From: JACMJL01 sp963791805
GTDB lineage: Bacteria; Bacillota; Clostridia; Clostridiales; Clostridiaceae
Direction of reading: 5' to 3'
Length of the DNA stretch: 64,000 bases
NCBI GenBank assembly: GCA_963791805.1
Contig: CAWBTU010000006.1
Span: forward strand, 1,178,001 to 1,242,000
Shown here: positions 50,089-59,749 of the stretch, one piece after another
How the letters are laid out: every line of letters begins with the position of its first letter
Position numbering within the stretch: position 1 is the first letter of the stretch
Made by a program: the position numbers and the translations under genes
Notes under the pieces: model-generated
What the model was told of the DNA's origin: nothing
Databases searched by the model: none
What the model saw: the letters and a program-made list of their open reading frames with translations, nothing else

Positions 50089-51489
50089 ATGTTAAGATCA
50101 TTATATTCAGGTAATTCAGGTATGAAGGTTAATCAACAGAAACTTGATGTTACTGCTAATAATATATCCAATGTAGGAACTACAGCCTTTAAGGGCTCAA
50201 GGGCAAGATTTCAGGATATGCTTAGTCAATCTGTTTCACAGGCTCAAGGGGCATCCCCTAACCAAGGTGGAGTCAATGGAAGTCAGATAGGTTTAGGTGT
50301 TAAATTAGCTGGAATTGATGTGAATCAATCTCAAGGTACCATGACACCAACTAGTAGTGTAACTGATTTAGCAGTTGACGGTGATGGATACTTCATGGTA
50401 GAAAAAGGGCCAGACATTTATGGCGATGGCACTATACTCGTTGATCCAACTCAAGGAAACCATTCAATTGATGGAACCTCATTATCTAGTTCTAATGCAC
50501 AAATTTTTTATACAAGAGACGGATCTTTTAGTCGTGATTCTAAAGGAAACTTTGTAACATCTGATGGCTACAGAGTTATGGGATACTCGGTTACTGGAGA
50601 ATCCAACACTGTTACTGCTACTGGAGTTGCACCTACAACTATGGCAACAATGTCAACAGCACCAGATACACTTACATTTAAGGCAAGCCCAGGTTCAGGA
50701 TTAAACGGTTATACATTTGTGAAAGGAGTAACTGCTGCAGGAACTTCACCCAAAGCCACTATAAATACAGCTACAAAAACTATAACTTTTGATGTTGATC
50801 CAGCATCAGCAACAGCTGCTACTGATATACAAGATAAAATTAATACTGCTCTTGCAAGTGGTGGATTTACACAAAATGTAAGCATTGTATTAACAACATC
50901 AGCAGCAGCACCAGCTGTACCCTCTTTCTCCAATGCAATTAGTGGTGCTGCACCAAGCTCAGCTTATGCAGGTGGTACACCAGTTCAAAGTATCGATGCA
51001 AACAATAGAATAAATTTTGTTAATGCTAAGGGTGTTGTAAAAGCAGAGGATACAAGTTTAAAGGCATTAAAAATTCCTGAAAAAATATATGATTCCAATA
51101 CAGGTACTTATATAAAGGTTACTAAAGTTTCAATAGACTCTAAAGGAATAATAGTTGCAACCTTGGACGATCAGAGACAAGCTGCTCTTGGGCAAGTTGC
51201 CTTAGCATCTTTTAGTAATAATGCTGGACTTAAAGACGTTGGCAAAAATTTAAATCAAAGTACAAGTAATTCTGGAACAGCAGTTATTATGGCTGGACAG
51301 GGATCAAGTGGGCAAGATAACAGTGCAGGGTATGGAGATATAAATTCTGGCTTTTTAGAAGCATCCAATGTTGACCTTACAGAACAGTTCACTGATATGA
51401 TAACCTCAACTAGAGCCTTCGAAGCTAACGGAAAAACAATATCTAATGCCGATGAAATTTTACAAACTATAATTAATTTAAAGAGATAA
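50089..51489 (+). CDS. flgE: Flagellar hook protein FlgE
   Basis: 466 residues, subunit of the universal joint. N-terminus LRSLYSGNSGMKVNQQKLDVTANNISNVGTTAFKGSRARFQDML and C-terminus GFLEASNVDLTEQFTDMITSTRAFEANGKTISNADEILQTIINLKR are diagnostic of FlgE. The middle (about 190-310) is Ala/Thr/Ser-rich. ATG 50089 has GGAGG 7-8 bases upstream; the in-frame ATG 50074 precedes that site. Confidence 0.96.
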   Translation: MLRSLYSGNSGMKVNQQKLDVTANNISNVGTTAFKGSRARFQDMLSQSVSQAQGASPNQGGVNGSQIGLGVKLAGIDVNQSQGTMTPTSSVTDLAVDGDGYFMVEKGPDIYGDGTILVDPTQGNHSIDGTSLSSSNAQIFYTRDGSFSRDSKGNFVTSDGYRVMGYSVTGESNTVTATGVAPTTMATMSTAPDTLTFKASPGSGLNGYTFVKGVTAAGTSPKATINTATKTITFDVDPASATAATDIQDKINTALASGGFTQNVSIVLTTSAAAPAVPSFSNAISGAAPSSAYAGGTPVQSIDANNRINFVNAKGVVKAEDTSLKALKIPEKIYDSNTGTYIKVTKVSIDSKGIIVATLDDQRQAALGQVALASFSNNAGLKDVGKNLNQSTSNSGTAVIMAGQGSSGQDNSAGYGDINSGFLEASNVDLTEQFTDMITSTRAFEANGKTISNADEILQTIINLKR

Positions 51490-51502
51490 TTTAGCTGAAA
51501 GA

Positions 51503-51524
51503 GGGGAATATATATATATTCCCC
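51503..51524 (+). other. Perfect 22-base palindrome (RNA hairpin) after flgE
   Basis: GGGGAATATATATATATTCCCC with no T run behind it. It sits in the flgE-flbD gap of the operon, so it may be an RNA processing or stability element rather than a terminator. Confidence 0.7.
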
Positions 51525-51556
51525 ATTCTAATAAAATAAGTTTTTAGGAGAAAAAT

Positions 51557-51781
51557 ATGATTGAATTAACCGGTCTAAAAGGTAATGAATTTATTCTAAA
51601 CAGTGATCATATAGAAAAAATTGAAGAAATACTAGGAAGTACTACTGTTACTTTGTCTAATGGAAATAAGTACATTGTATTGGAATCTGGAGAAGAGATA
51701 ATAGAAAAGATAACAGAATACAGAAAAAATATATTTAATATTCAATTTAATTCTGCTAAGGATAGTGTAAAGGGGAGATAA
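51557..51781 (+). CDS. flbD: FlbD/SwrD family flagellar protein
   Basis: 74 residues. MIELTGLKGNEFILNSDHIEKIEEILGSTTVTLSNGNKYIVLES is the FlbD (SwrD) signature; in Bacillus SwrD supports motor power by raising stator function. TTTTAGGAG precedes the ATG. Between flgE and fliL as usual. Confidence 0.9.
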   Translation: MIELTGLKGNEFILNSDHIEKIEEILGSTTVTLSNGNKYIVLESGEEIIEKITEYRKNIFNIQFNSAKDSVKGR

Positions 51782-51785
51782 TCTG

Positions 51786-52301
51786 ATGAGCGAAGTGAAA
51801 AAGAAAGAAAAGGGTGAAAAAGGCGATAAGGGTGAAAAAAAAGAAAAACCATTGATGTTAATTGTAATTATTATGTTAGTTCTTTTAATAGCATTAGTAG
51901 CATTTTTAGCGTATTCTACTTTAACAAAAGATAGTACCAAAACTACAGCTACAACTACAACAACTACTCCAGCTGTAGCAGTAAAGGAAATTCCGGAGTT
52001 CACATATTCTTTTGAAAAAGAATTCCTAGTTAATCTTTCGGACACGGATTCTAAAAGGTATCTAAAGGCTACAATATCGCTTGGTTACACAAGCAAAAAA
52101 TTGACCGCTGAACTTGAAGAGGTGACAACAGTTACTATTGTTAGAGATTCAATTAACAGTGTACTTAGAAGTAAAAAAGCTGCTGATTTTACAGATCACG
52201 GTACTGAAGATTTGAAAAAAGAAATAATAACGAGAATAAATCCGCTATTAAAGAAGGGCAAGGTAAGCGAGATATATTTTAATGACATTTTAGTACAATA
52301 A
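51786..52301 (+). CDS. fliL: Flagellar basal body-associated protein FliL
   Basis: 171 residues. Lys/Glu/Gly-rich cytoplasmic start (about 1-22), one membrane segment (about 22-45, LMLIVIIMLVLLIALVAFLAY), a Thr-rich linker, and the extracytoplasmic FliL domain (FEKEFLVNLSDTDSKRYLKATISLGY ... IITRINPLLKKGKVSEIYFNDILVQ). Interacts with the stator. Starts 4 bases after flbD. Confidence 0.92.
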   Translation: MSEVKKKEKGEKGDKGEKKEKPLMLIVIIMLVLLIALVAFLAYSTLTKDSTKTTATTTTTTPAVAVKEIPEFTYSFEKEFLVNLSDTDSKRYLKATISLGYTSKKLTAELEEVTTVTIVRDSINSVLRSKKAADFTDHGTEDLKKEIITRINPLLKKGKVSEIYFNDILVQ

Positions 52302-52320
52302 ATAAGGTAGGTTTTATATA

Positions 52321-52668
52321 ATGATTGATTATTTCATTTTGACTATTAAGGTCGTATTTTCATTAGTTTTTGTCTTATGCTTGATATATCTCTCCTTTAA
52401 GTATGGTGGAGGTAAACTTCAGTCACTACAAAATGCAAGATATCTTCAGGTTTTAGAGAGAGTACCACTTTCAAAAGAAAATAATATTTTAGTAGTGAAA
52501 ATGGGAAGCCAAGGATATGTTCTTTCTTCTTCACAGAGCAAAATAGAGATAATTAAAGAAATTACAGAGGAAGATCTATTAGGAATAGAAAACTCAAAAA
52601 TGTTTACTCAAAATAGAACTGTTAGTGATATTCTAAAAAACTGGCGCAAAAAAGGAAGATTAAAATGA
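52321..52668 (+). CDS. fliO: Flagellar biosynthetic protein FliO (FliZ)
   Basis: 115 residues. One N-terminal membrane segment (about 5-25, FILTIKVVFSLVFVLCLIYLSF) and the FliO domain (LQVLERVPLSKENNILVVKMGSQGYVLSSS). Helps FliP ring assembly. Overlaps fliP by 4 bases (ATGA). Confidence 0.88.
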   Translation: MIDYFILTIKVVFSLVFVLCLIYLSFKYGGGKLQSLQNARYLQVLERVPLSKENNILVVKMGSQGYVLSSSQSKIEIIKEITEEDLLGIENSKMFTQNRTVSDILKNWRKKGRLK

Positions 52669-53453
52669 AAAAAAGAAAATATATTATATGGGTGGTACTG
52701 TTTTTTACTATATTTATTGGCATTGCGTTTTGGGGAGGAAAAGTTTATGCAGCGCCTCAGCCAACAACTATACCTATTCCCAAAATTAATTTTTCAGTTG
52801 ATAACAGTACAAGCACGCCTAAAAATTATGTAGACAATATAAAATTATTAATAGTTTTGACTATATTGACCTTGTTGCCATCAATAATTATTATGATGAC
52901 AAGTTTTGTTAGAATAATAGTAGTGTTTTCATTTTTGAGGAGTGCTATTGGTACACAGCAAGCACCTCCAAATCAAGTTTTAACTGGCCTTGCAATTTTT
53001 CTAACAATTTTTATAATGGCGCCTACTTTTACAGAAATTAATGATAAAGCTTTTAAACCTTATATGGATAACAGTATATCTCAAGATGCAGCAATTGAAG
53101 CTGGTTCAAAGCCCTTGCGAGTGTTTATGTTACGGCAAACAGGGCAGAAAGATTTGAAGCTTTTTATGGATGCTTCAAAGCAAGACAAATCTAAGATGAC
53201 TAAAGATAATGTTCCACTTTATATAGTAATACCTGCATTTATGATTAGCGAATTAAAGAAAGCCTTTACAATAGGTTTCTTACTGTTTATACCTTTTTTA
53301 GTTATAGACTTAGTTGTAGCAAGCGTCTTAATGTCTATGGGTATGTTTATGTTACCACCGGTAATGATTTCTCTGCCTTTTAAACTTCTACTTTTCGTAA
53401 TGGTTGATGGGTGGTATTTGATTGTGAAATCCTTAATGCTAAGCTATACGTGA
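52665..53453 (+). CDS. fliP: Flagellar export gate protein FliP
   Basis: 262 residues. N-terminal signal-like segment with AYA-type end (VYAAPQP near residue 26), then the FliP core with four membrane segments: LLIVLTILTLLPSIIIMMTSFVRIIVVFSFLRSAIGTQQAPPNQVLTGLAIFLTIFIM and the C-terminal SVLMSMGMFMLPPVMISLPFKLLLFVMVDGW. Forms the export pore with FliQ and FliR. Confidence 0.97.
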   Translation: MKKRKYIIWVVLFFTIFIGIAFWGGKVYAAPQPTTIPIPKINFSVDNSTSTPKNYVDNIKLLIVLTILTLLPSIIIMMTSFVRIIVVFSFLRSAIGTQQAPPNQVLTGLAIFLTIFIMAPTFTEINDKAFKPYMDNSISQDAAIEAGSKPLRVFMLRQTGQKDLKLFMDASKQDKSKMTKDNVPLYIVIPAFMISELKKAFTIGFLLFIPFLVIDLVVASVLMSMGMFMLPPVMISLPFKLLLFVMVDGWYLIVKSLMLSYT

Positions 53454-53463
53454 GGTGATATAA

Positions 53464-53733
53464 TTGAGTGAAAATATGGTAATAAGTATATTAAAGGATG
53501 CAATATATACTGGGTTGTTAATTTCAGCCCCAATATTAATAGCATCTATTGTTATAGGTTTGATAATAAGTATATTTCAAGCTACAACACAAATACAAGA
53601 ACAGACACTTACTTTTGTTCCAAAGCTTTTGGTTATTGCATTAGTGGGATTATTGACAGCCTCTTGGATGATGGCAACAATGGTCAGTTTTACAAATAGA
53701 ATCTTTGGGGTAATTTCAAATATATCACATTAG
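53464..53733 (+). CDS. fliQ: Flagellar export gate protein FliQ
   Basis: 89 residues with two membrane segments and the motif IASIVIGLIISIFQATTQIQEQTLTFVPKLL. TTG start with GAGGTGAT 6 bases upstream. Between fliP and the fliR-flhB fusion. Confidence 0.96.
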   Translation: MSENMVISILKDAIYTGLLISAPILIASIVIGLIISIFQATTQIQEQTLTFVPKLLVIALVGLLTASWMMATMVSFTNRIFGVISNISH

Positions 53734-53745
53734 GTGGGATTGAAT

Positions 53746-55575
53746 TTGATAGACGTAGCATATTTTACTGCTTTCATATTTGTTTTTATAAGGTTAGCGA
53801 GCTATTTTGCTTTTGTTCCAGTTTTTTTTCCGAAAGGATTTCCCAATATTGGTAAGGTTGCCTTTGCTGGAATGATATCGTTTATTGTTATGCCTGGAAT
53901 AGATTTATCAGGCTTTGCAATAACTAATAATTTACAATTGGTTACCGCTATAGGATGTGAGGTTACAACAGGACTAACTTTAGGTTATTTTACTAACCTA
54001 TGTTTTAATAGTATTAAGTTTGCTGGACAGCTTATTGATACTCAAATTGGATTTGGAATGTTGTCCATGTTTGATCCAACAACCAGTACAAATTCAACAT
54101 TTATAGAAACTTTACTATATTGGCTTGCTTTAATGCTATTCTTTATTACTAATACTCATCATCTACTTATTATGGAATTAATAAATAGCTTTAATGTACT
54201 AGGAGTTGGAAAGTTTATCTTATCCCAGAAGTCTATTATGCTTATAATTAGAGTCTTTATAGATTATTTCGGCATTGGGTTAAAGATTGCAATGCCAATA
54301 ATAATTATTATAGTTATTACTGATTTAACAATGGGGCTTGTTGCAAGAACTGTTCCTCAGTTAAATGTAATGATATTAGGTCTTCCAATAAAAATAGTTT
54401 TAGGACTCGCTTGCGTTTCTATTTCATTACCTATTTTTGCAAGTGCTATTACTGCTAATTATGCTAAAATTCCCGGTATGTTTAAAGATTTGTACAAGGT
54501 TTTACCCTTTATTCTTGTTTTTGCTGCTGATGATAAAACAGAAGAAGCAACTCCAAAGAAAAAGCAGCAAGCAAGAGAGAAAGGGCAGGTTGCAAAGAGT
54601 AAGGAAGTTAGTTTAGCTTTTACACTTTTGGCATCCACATTAGTTTTCGCACTACTTGGTTCCTATGCAACACAAAGTCTAAGAAAATATTTAATGGATT
54701 TCTATTCAAATCATTTAAATACAGCTTTAAGCTATTCAAGTGTTTTAAGGATTTTAGTTTCAGGTGTAGAAAAAATAGGGTTAGTTATACTTCCATTTGT
54801 AATTCCAATTATGATTTTTGGAGTCATCGGTAATCTTGTTCAAACTGGTTTTATGCTTACTTTAGAACCTATTAAACCGCAACTAAGTAAACTTAGCCCA
54901 TTAAAAGGTTTGAAAAGAATGTTTTCTATGAAGAGTCTAGTGGATTTACTCAAAAATTTAGCAATGGTAAGTGTAATTGGATATATTGGGTATCAGTATA
55001 TATATATTAATTTTAAATCCGTATTATATATGGGTGACCTATCTTTTGCAGGAATTCTATCTGTTTTTAATAAATTAGCAGTGGGGATTTTTGTTAAAAT
55101 TACTTTTGTGTTGATAGTTATTGCTCTTGTAGATTACATTTATCAGAGAAGAAATTATAACAAAGAATTGAAGATGAGTAAACAGGAAGTAAAAGAGGAA
55201 TATAAACAGCAAGAAGGAGACCCACAGATAAAAGGGAAAATAAGACAGAAGCAAAGAGAAATGGCTTCCAGAAGAATGATGTCACAAGTACCTGATGCTA
55301 CAGTAATTGTGACAAATCCAACTCATATAGCAGTAGCACTTAAATATGTAGAGGGGAAAAATCAAGCTCCAATACTTGTTGCTAAAGGTGCTGATAGGGT
55401 AGCATTAAAGATAAAAGAAATTGCTAAAGAAAATGATGTTCCAATAATTGAAAATAAACCTTTAGCGAGGTTGATATATAGTGAAGTTGAATTAGAATCT
55501 GAAATCCCAGCTGATATGTATCAAGCTATTGCTGAAATACTTGCATTAGTTTTCAAGATGAAAAAAAGAAAGTAG
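53746..55575 (+). CDS. fliR-flhB: FliR-FlhB fusion protein of the export gate
   Basis: 609 residues joining two normally separate proteins. Residues about 1-255 are FliR (six membrane segments; IDVAYFTAFIFVFIRLASYFAFVPVFFP at the start). From about 260 (DDKTEEATPKKKQQAREKGQVAKSKEVS) it is FlhB: four membrane segments, then the cytoplasmic domain with the self-cleavage motif NPTH at Asn524-Pro525 that controls the export switch. TTG 53746 lies 8 bases after AGGTGG; GTG 53734 is inside that site. Such fusions are known in clostridia. Confidence 0.93.
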   Translation: MIDVAYFTAFIFVFIRLASYFAFVPVFFPKGFPNIGKVAFAGMISFIVMPGIDLSGFAITNNLQLVTAIGCEVTTGLTLGYFTNLCFNSIKFAGQLIDTQIGFGMLSMFDPTTSTNSTFIETLLYWLALMLFFITNTHHLLIMELINSFNVLGVGKFILSQKSIMLIIRVFIDYFGIGLKIAMPIIIIIVITDLTMGLVARTVPQLNVMILGLPIKIVLGLACVSISLPIFASAITANYAKIPGMFKDLYKVLPFILVFAADDKTEEATPKKKQQAREKGQVAKSKEVSLAFTLLASTLVFALLGSYATQSLRKYLMDFYSNHLNTALSYSSVLRILVSGVEKIGLVILPFVIPIMIFGVIGNLVQTGFMLTLEPIKPQLSKLSPLKGLKRMFSMKSLVDLLKNLAMVSVIGYIGYQYIYINFKSVLYMGDLSFAGILSVFNKLAVGIFVKITFVLIVIALVDYIYQRRNYNKELKMSKQEVKEEYKQQEGDPQIKGKIRQKQREMASRRMMSQVPDATVIVTNPTHIAVALKYVEGKNQAPILVAKGADRVALKIKEIAKENDVPIIENKPLARLIYSEVELESEIPADMYQAIAEILALVFKMKKRK

Positions 55576-55587
55576 AGGTAGAGCTCA

Positions 55588-57654
55588 TTGAGTGAGAATT
55601 CAAGGAAGTTTAATATAAAAAATTATTCAGACGTGTTAGTGGCTTTTGGCGTAATTGGTATAGTTTTAATGATTATTATTCCGATGCCAACCTTTCTTTT
55701 AGATATTTTTATAGCATTCAATATAACAATAGCTATAATAGTAATTCTTATGACTATGTTTACAACGGAAGTACTGCAGTTTTCTGTTTTTCCCACATTA
55801 CTATTAATTACTACTTTGTTTAGGTTAGCCTTAAATATTTCATCTACAAGGTTAATTTTAAGAGATGGTTATGCAGGTGAAATTATTGAATCTTTTGGTA
55901 GTTTTGTTGTTGGCGGAAATTATATAGTAGGAATTATAATATTTTTAATTATTATAATAATTCAATTTATAGTTATAACTAATGGTGCTGGTAGAGTATC
56001 AGAGGTATCAGCTAGATTTACCTTAGATGCAATGCCAGGTAAACAGATGAGTATAGATGCTGACTTAAATTCAGGTGTTATTGATGAATCTCAAGCAAGA
56101 ATTAGAAGGACTAAGCTTCAGCAAGAAGCAGATTTCTATGGAGCTATGGATGGAGCCTCAAAGTTTGTTAAAGGAGATGCCATTGCAGCCATTATTATTG
56201 CTATGATAAATTCACTTGGAGGAATAATTATTGGAGTTTTAATGTTGAAAATGCCAATAGGCACTGCTGCATCTACTTTTGTTAGATTAACTATAGGTGA
56301 CGGACTTGTTACGCAGATACCTGCGCTACTTATTTCCACTGCTTCTGGTATAATAGTAACTCGTTCTGGAAACGATGATAATTTTGGTTCTCAGCTATTT
56401 GGACAATTAACAACTTTCCCTAAAGTAATAGGAATAACGTCTGCTGTTTTGTTTTTTTTAGCAATTATTCCTGGATTACCAAAGTTTGTTTTTTTTCTTC
56501 TATCAGGTATTACAGGGGTTAGTGCATATCTATTATATAAAGATGAGAAAGCGCTATTAATAAAGGATATAGAGTACAAAGAACAAGAAACAATTGAGAC
56601 AGAGAGAAAAGAACCTGACAATGTTATGAATCTTATTCAAGTTGAGCCAATGGAAGTAGAAATAGGATATGGATTAATTCCACTTGCGGATGAAAGTTCT
56701 GGAGGAGATTTACTTCAAAGAATTTCATCTGTTAGAAGACAGTGCGCAATTGAAATGGGTATTGTGGTTCAACCAATTAGGATTAGAGATAATTTACAGC
56801 TTAAGACAAATGAATATATTTTAAAGATAAGAGGAACTGTTGTTGCAAGATCTGAATTAATGCCAAACATGCTATTATGTATGGATCCAGGTACTGATGA
56901 TATTCAACTTCAAGGCATTAAGACCACTGAACCTACTTTTGGACTTCCAGCAATATGGATTAATAGGGATCAGAGGGAAGAAGCTGAGATAAATGGATTA
57001 ACAGTTGTAGATCCTACAACTGTAATAGTTACACATTTAACTGAAACTATAAAACTTCACTCATTTGAGTTAATAGGAAGACAAGAAGTCAAGATGATTA
57101 TAGATTCAATGAGGGAAAAATATAGTGCGGTTGTGGAAGAACTTATTCCAGATTTAATGACCATTGGAGAAGTTCAAAAGGTCATTCAGAGTTTGTTAAA
57201 AGAGAAAGTTCCAATAAAAGATATGGTTACTATTTTAGAGTCACTTGCAGATAATTCTAGAAACTCGAAAGACATTGAATTATTGACGGAATATGTTAGA
57301 ATATCTTTAGGGAGAACTATTTGTAACCCATTAGTTGATGAAAATAATAGTATTACGGTGGCTACATTAACTCCTGACTTAGAAGATTTAATTTCTAATA
57401 ATATTCAAAAGTCCGTACAAGGGTCTTTCCCAGCAATAGATCCAGATACTACAGGAATGTTATTAAATTCGATAAAGGAAGTTTTGAATACGGTTTACTT
57501 TAATGATAATCAACCAGTAATTTTAGTTTCACCAAGGATTAGACCTCCTTTTAGAAAGTTAATTGAAATGGTATTTCCTCATATAACAGTACTCTCATTA
57601 AATGAAATACCTAATGATATTGAGATAAAAACTGAAGGAGTAGTGACTATTTAA
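55588..57654 (+). CDS. flhA: Flagellar export gate protein FlhA
   Basis: 688 residues. N-terminal membrane domain with about eight helices and the FHIPEP stretch (FRLALNISSTRLIL; AGRVSEVSARFTLDAMPGKQMSIDADLNSGVI), then a large cytoplasmic domain (about 340-688) that docks chaperone-substrate complexes. TTG start with GAGGTAGAG upstream. The stop overlaps the flhF start (TAATGA). Confidence 0.98.
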   Translation: MSENSRKFNIKNYSDVLVAFGVIGIVLMIIIPMPTFLLDIFIAFNITIAIIVILMTMFTTEVLQFSVFPTLLLITTLFRLALNISSTRLILRDGYAGEIIESFGSFVVGGNYIVGIIIFLIIIIIQFIVITNGAGRVSEVSARFTLDAMPGKQMSIDADLNSGVIDESQARIRRTKLQQEADFYGAMDGASKFVKGDAIAAIIIAMINSLGGIIIGVLMLKMPIGTAASTFVRLTIGDGLVTQIPALLISTASGIIVTRSGNDDNFGSQLFGQLTTFPKVIGITSAVLFFLAIIPGLPKFVFFLLSGITGVSAYLLYKDEKALLIKDIEYKEQETIETERKEPDNVMNLIQVEPMEVEIGYGLIPLADESSGGDLLQRISSVRRQCAIEMGIVVQPIRIRDNLQLKTNEYILKIRGTVVARSELMPNMLLCMDPGTDDIQLQGIKTTEPTFGLPAIWINRDQREEAEINGLTVVDPTTVIVTHLTETIKLHSFELIGRQEVKMIIDSMREKYSAVVEELIPDLMTIGEVQKVIQSLLKEKVPIKDMVTILESLADNSRNSKDIELLTEYVRISLGRTICNPLVDENNSITVATLTPDLEDLISNNIQKSVQGSFPAIDPDTTGMLLNSIKEVLNTVYFNDNQPVILVSPRIRPPFRKLIEMVFPHITVLSLNEIPNDIEIKTEGVVTI

Positions 57655-58877
57655 TGATTATTAAGAGATATATTGCAAATAATATGAATGAAGCTGTTAC
57701 AAGAATTAGATATGAGCTAGGAAGAGATGCTGTAATTATTAGTCAGAGAAAGATTAGAAAACCAGGAATAAAAGGCTTTTTTTCGAAGAAATCAATTGAG
57801 GTTACTGCTGCTATTGAGAATTTAAACTCAAATGATGATAATTCCATAAAAGAAAGTATTGAAGCAATAAGAAAAGTAATGGGAGATGAAAATGCTCAGA
57901 TAAAACAAGATGCTTCTGAAGTAGTAAAAACTGAAGCTTCTAAAGTAGAAGAAATTAAAACTGAAGAGATTAAAGCTGAAGCTTCAGAAGAAACTAAAGA
58001 AGTAACTACGAATTTACTAAAAGAAATGCATGAAATGAAAGAAATGATTAATAATATCATAACAGCAAAAGAAACTGAAAACACTCAAGAAAGAACTATT
58101 GAGAAGATTGACAAGGCTCCTCGTAAAACTAAACTTCAACTTAAGTTAGAAAGTGCAGACATTAGTGAAAGTGTTTGCAAAAAAATAACTACTAGAATTA
58201 AGAATATTCAAGGGGATATGGAAGAAGGAGAAAAGCTAAAAGTAGTGATACAGAAGATGATACCTATTTCAAACGCTAAGATGGAAGGTAGGGTAATACT
58301 AGTGGGACCAACTGGCGTTGGTAAAACTACAACAATCGCAAAACTAGCTGGAAAACTTTCATTAATAGATAAGAAAAATGTTGGATTAATTACAGTAGAC
58401 ACCTATAGAATTGGCGCTATTGAACAACTTAAAACTTATGCTGAAATTATGGGACTACCTTTTAAAGTAGTAATAACTTTAAAGGAAATGGAACTGGCAC
58501 TTGAAAGTATGAAAGAATGCGACGTTATTTTAATTGATACAACTGGTAGAAGTAGCAAGAATACATCTCAAATTTCAGAGCTTAAAACCTTTATTGAAAA
58601 GGTAGATACTAGAAATATACACCTAGTAATTAGTAGCACAACTAAAAATAAAGACATAGAATCAATTCTTGCAGGATATAAGCCTTTAAATTATAATAAT
58701 TTGATTATAACCAAGCTTGATGAAACTTCAACTTATGGTTCTATACTTAATATAATAGATTCGGCAAAAAAACCATTAAGTATTGTAACAACTGGTCAAA
58801 ATGTACCAGACGATATTAAGAATATTACAGCTGAAGAGCTTTCTAATCTAATACTTGGAGTGGATACTATATGCTAG
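57654..58877 (+). CDS. flhF: Flagellar SRP-like GTPase FlhF
   Basis: 407 residues. Sets flagellum number and position with FlhG. N-terminal B domain (about 1-60), a Glu/Lys/Ala-rich linker (about 80-150), and the NG GTPase domain with P-loop GPTGVGKTTT near 219-228, DTYRIGAIEQL, and IDTTGRSSKN. Overlaps flhA by one base and flhG by 7 bases. Confidence 0.96.
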   Translation: MIIKRYIANNMNEAVTRIRYELGRDAVIISQRKIRKPGIKGFFSKKSIEVTAAIENLNSNDDNSIKESIEAIRKVMGDENAQIKQDASEVVKTEASKVEEIKTEEIKAEASEETKEVTTNLLKEMHEMKEMINNIITAKETENTQERTIEKIDKAPRKTKLQLKLESADISESVCKKITTRIKNIQGDMEEGEKLKVVIQKMIPISNAKMEGRVILVGPTGVGKTTTIAKLAGKLSLIDKKNVGLITVDTYRIGAIEQLKTYAEIMGLPFKVVITLKEMELALESMKECDVILIDTTGRSSKNTSQISELKTFIEKVDTRNIHLVISSTTKNKDIESILAGYKPLNYNNLIITKLDETSTYGSILNIIDSAKKPLSIVTTGQNVPDDIKNITAEELSNLILGVDTIC

Positions 58878-59737
58878 ATCAGGCACAGCGATTAAGACAA
58901 ATGGCAGTTGATAAAAGTGAGAATTCTAAAAAGGCTAAAAAGGCTAAAATAATTACAGTTACCTCAGGAAAAGGTGGAGTGGGTAAAAGTAATTTTGTTG
59001 TAAATTTGTCAATTGCACTTTCAAAGCTTGGTAAAAAAGTTTTAATATTTGATGCTGATATAGGCATGGCTAATGACGATGTTTTGATGGGCTTTTTACC
59101 AAAGTATAATATTTATGATGTTATTGTTAATGGCAAGGAACTTCAAGAGGTTATAATTACTGGACCTTCTGGTGTTAAATTAATTGCTGGTGGATCTGGG
59201 CTCGCTAAGGTTGAACAGCTAACTAAAGTTCAAAGAGAAAGTTTTCTTAAAAAGTTAGCAGCACTGGAAGATTTAGATTATATTATTATGGATACAGGTG
59301 CAGGAATTAATAGAGGTGTCCTAGGATTTATAGCATGTTGTGAAGATTTAATAATTATTACAACACCTGAACCTACTTCTTTAACAGACTCTTATAGCCT
59401 GTTAAAGGCTGTGAATCATTTTAAGATTAAATCTAAGGCAAAGGTTATTATTAATAGAACTTTGGATTCAGAGGACGGTTTGAATACTTTTAATAAATTT
59501 AATAATGCCGTGACTAATTTTTTAAAAATGGATGTTGAATATCTAGGTGGTATATCAGAAGATAGAAAAGTTGTTCAAGCAGTAAGAGAACAAAAACCGT
59601 TTGTTGTAAATTATCCCAACTGTCAAGCATCACAAGATATATATAAGATTGCAAACAAGATGATGGGTGAAAGTTATAATGAAACCAATATGAATGTTCA
59701 AGGTCTATTTAAAAAGCTATTTAATATATTTTCATAA
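58871..59737 (+). CDS. flhG: MinD-like ATPase FlhG (FleN/YlxH)
   Basis: 288 residues. ParA/MinD-type deviant Walker A SGKGGVGKSN near residues 33-42, Walker B-like YIIMDTGAGI near 139, and an N-terminal LDQAQRLRQM segment like the FlhF-activating peptide. Partner of FlhF in flagellar placement. Confidence 0.95.
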   Translation: MLDQAQRLRQMAVDKSENSKKAKKAKIITVTSGKGGVGKSNFVVNLSIALSKLGKKVLIFDADIGMANDDVLMGFLPKYNIYDVIVNGKELQEVIITGPSGVKLIAGGSGLAKVEQLTKVQRESFLKKLAALEDLDYIIMDTGAGINRGVLGFIACCEDLIIITTPEPTSLTDSYSLLKAVNHFKIKSKAKVIINRTLDSEDGLNTFNKFNNAVTNFLKMDVEYLGGISEDRKVVQAVREQKPFVVNYPNCQASQDIYKIANKMMGESYNETNMNVQGLFKKLFNIFS

Positions 59738-59749
59738 GGATGTGGTCTA

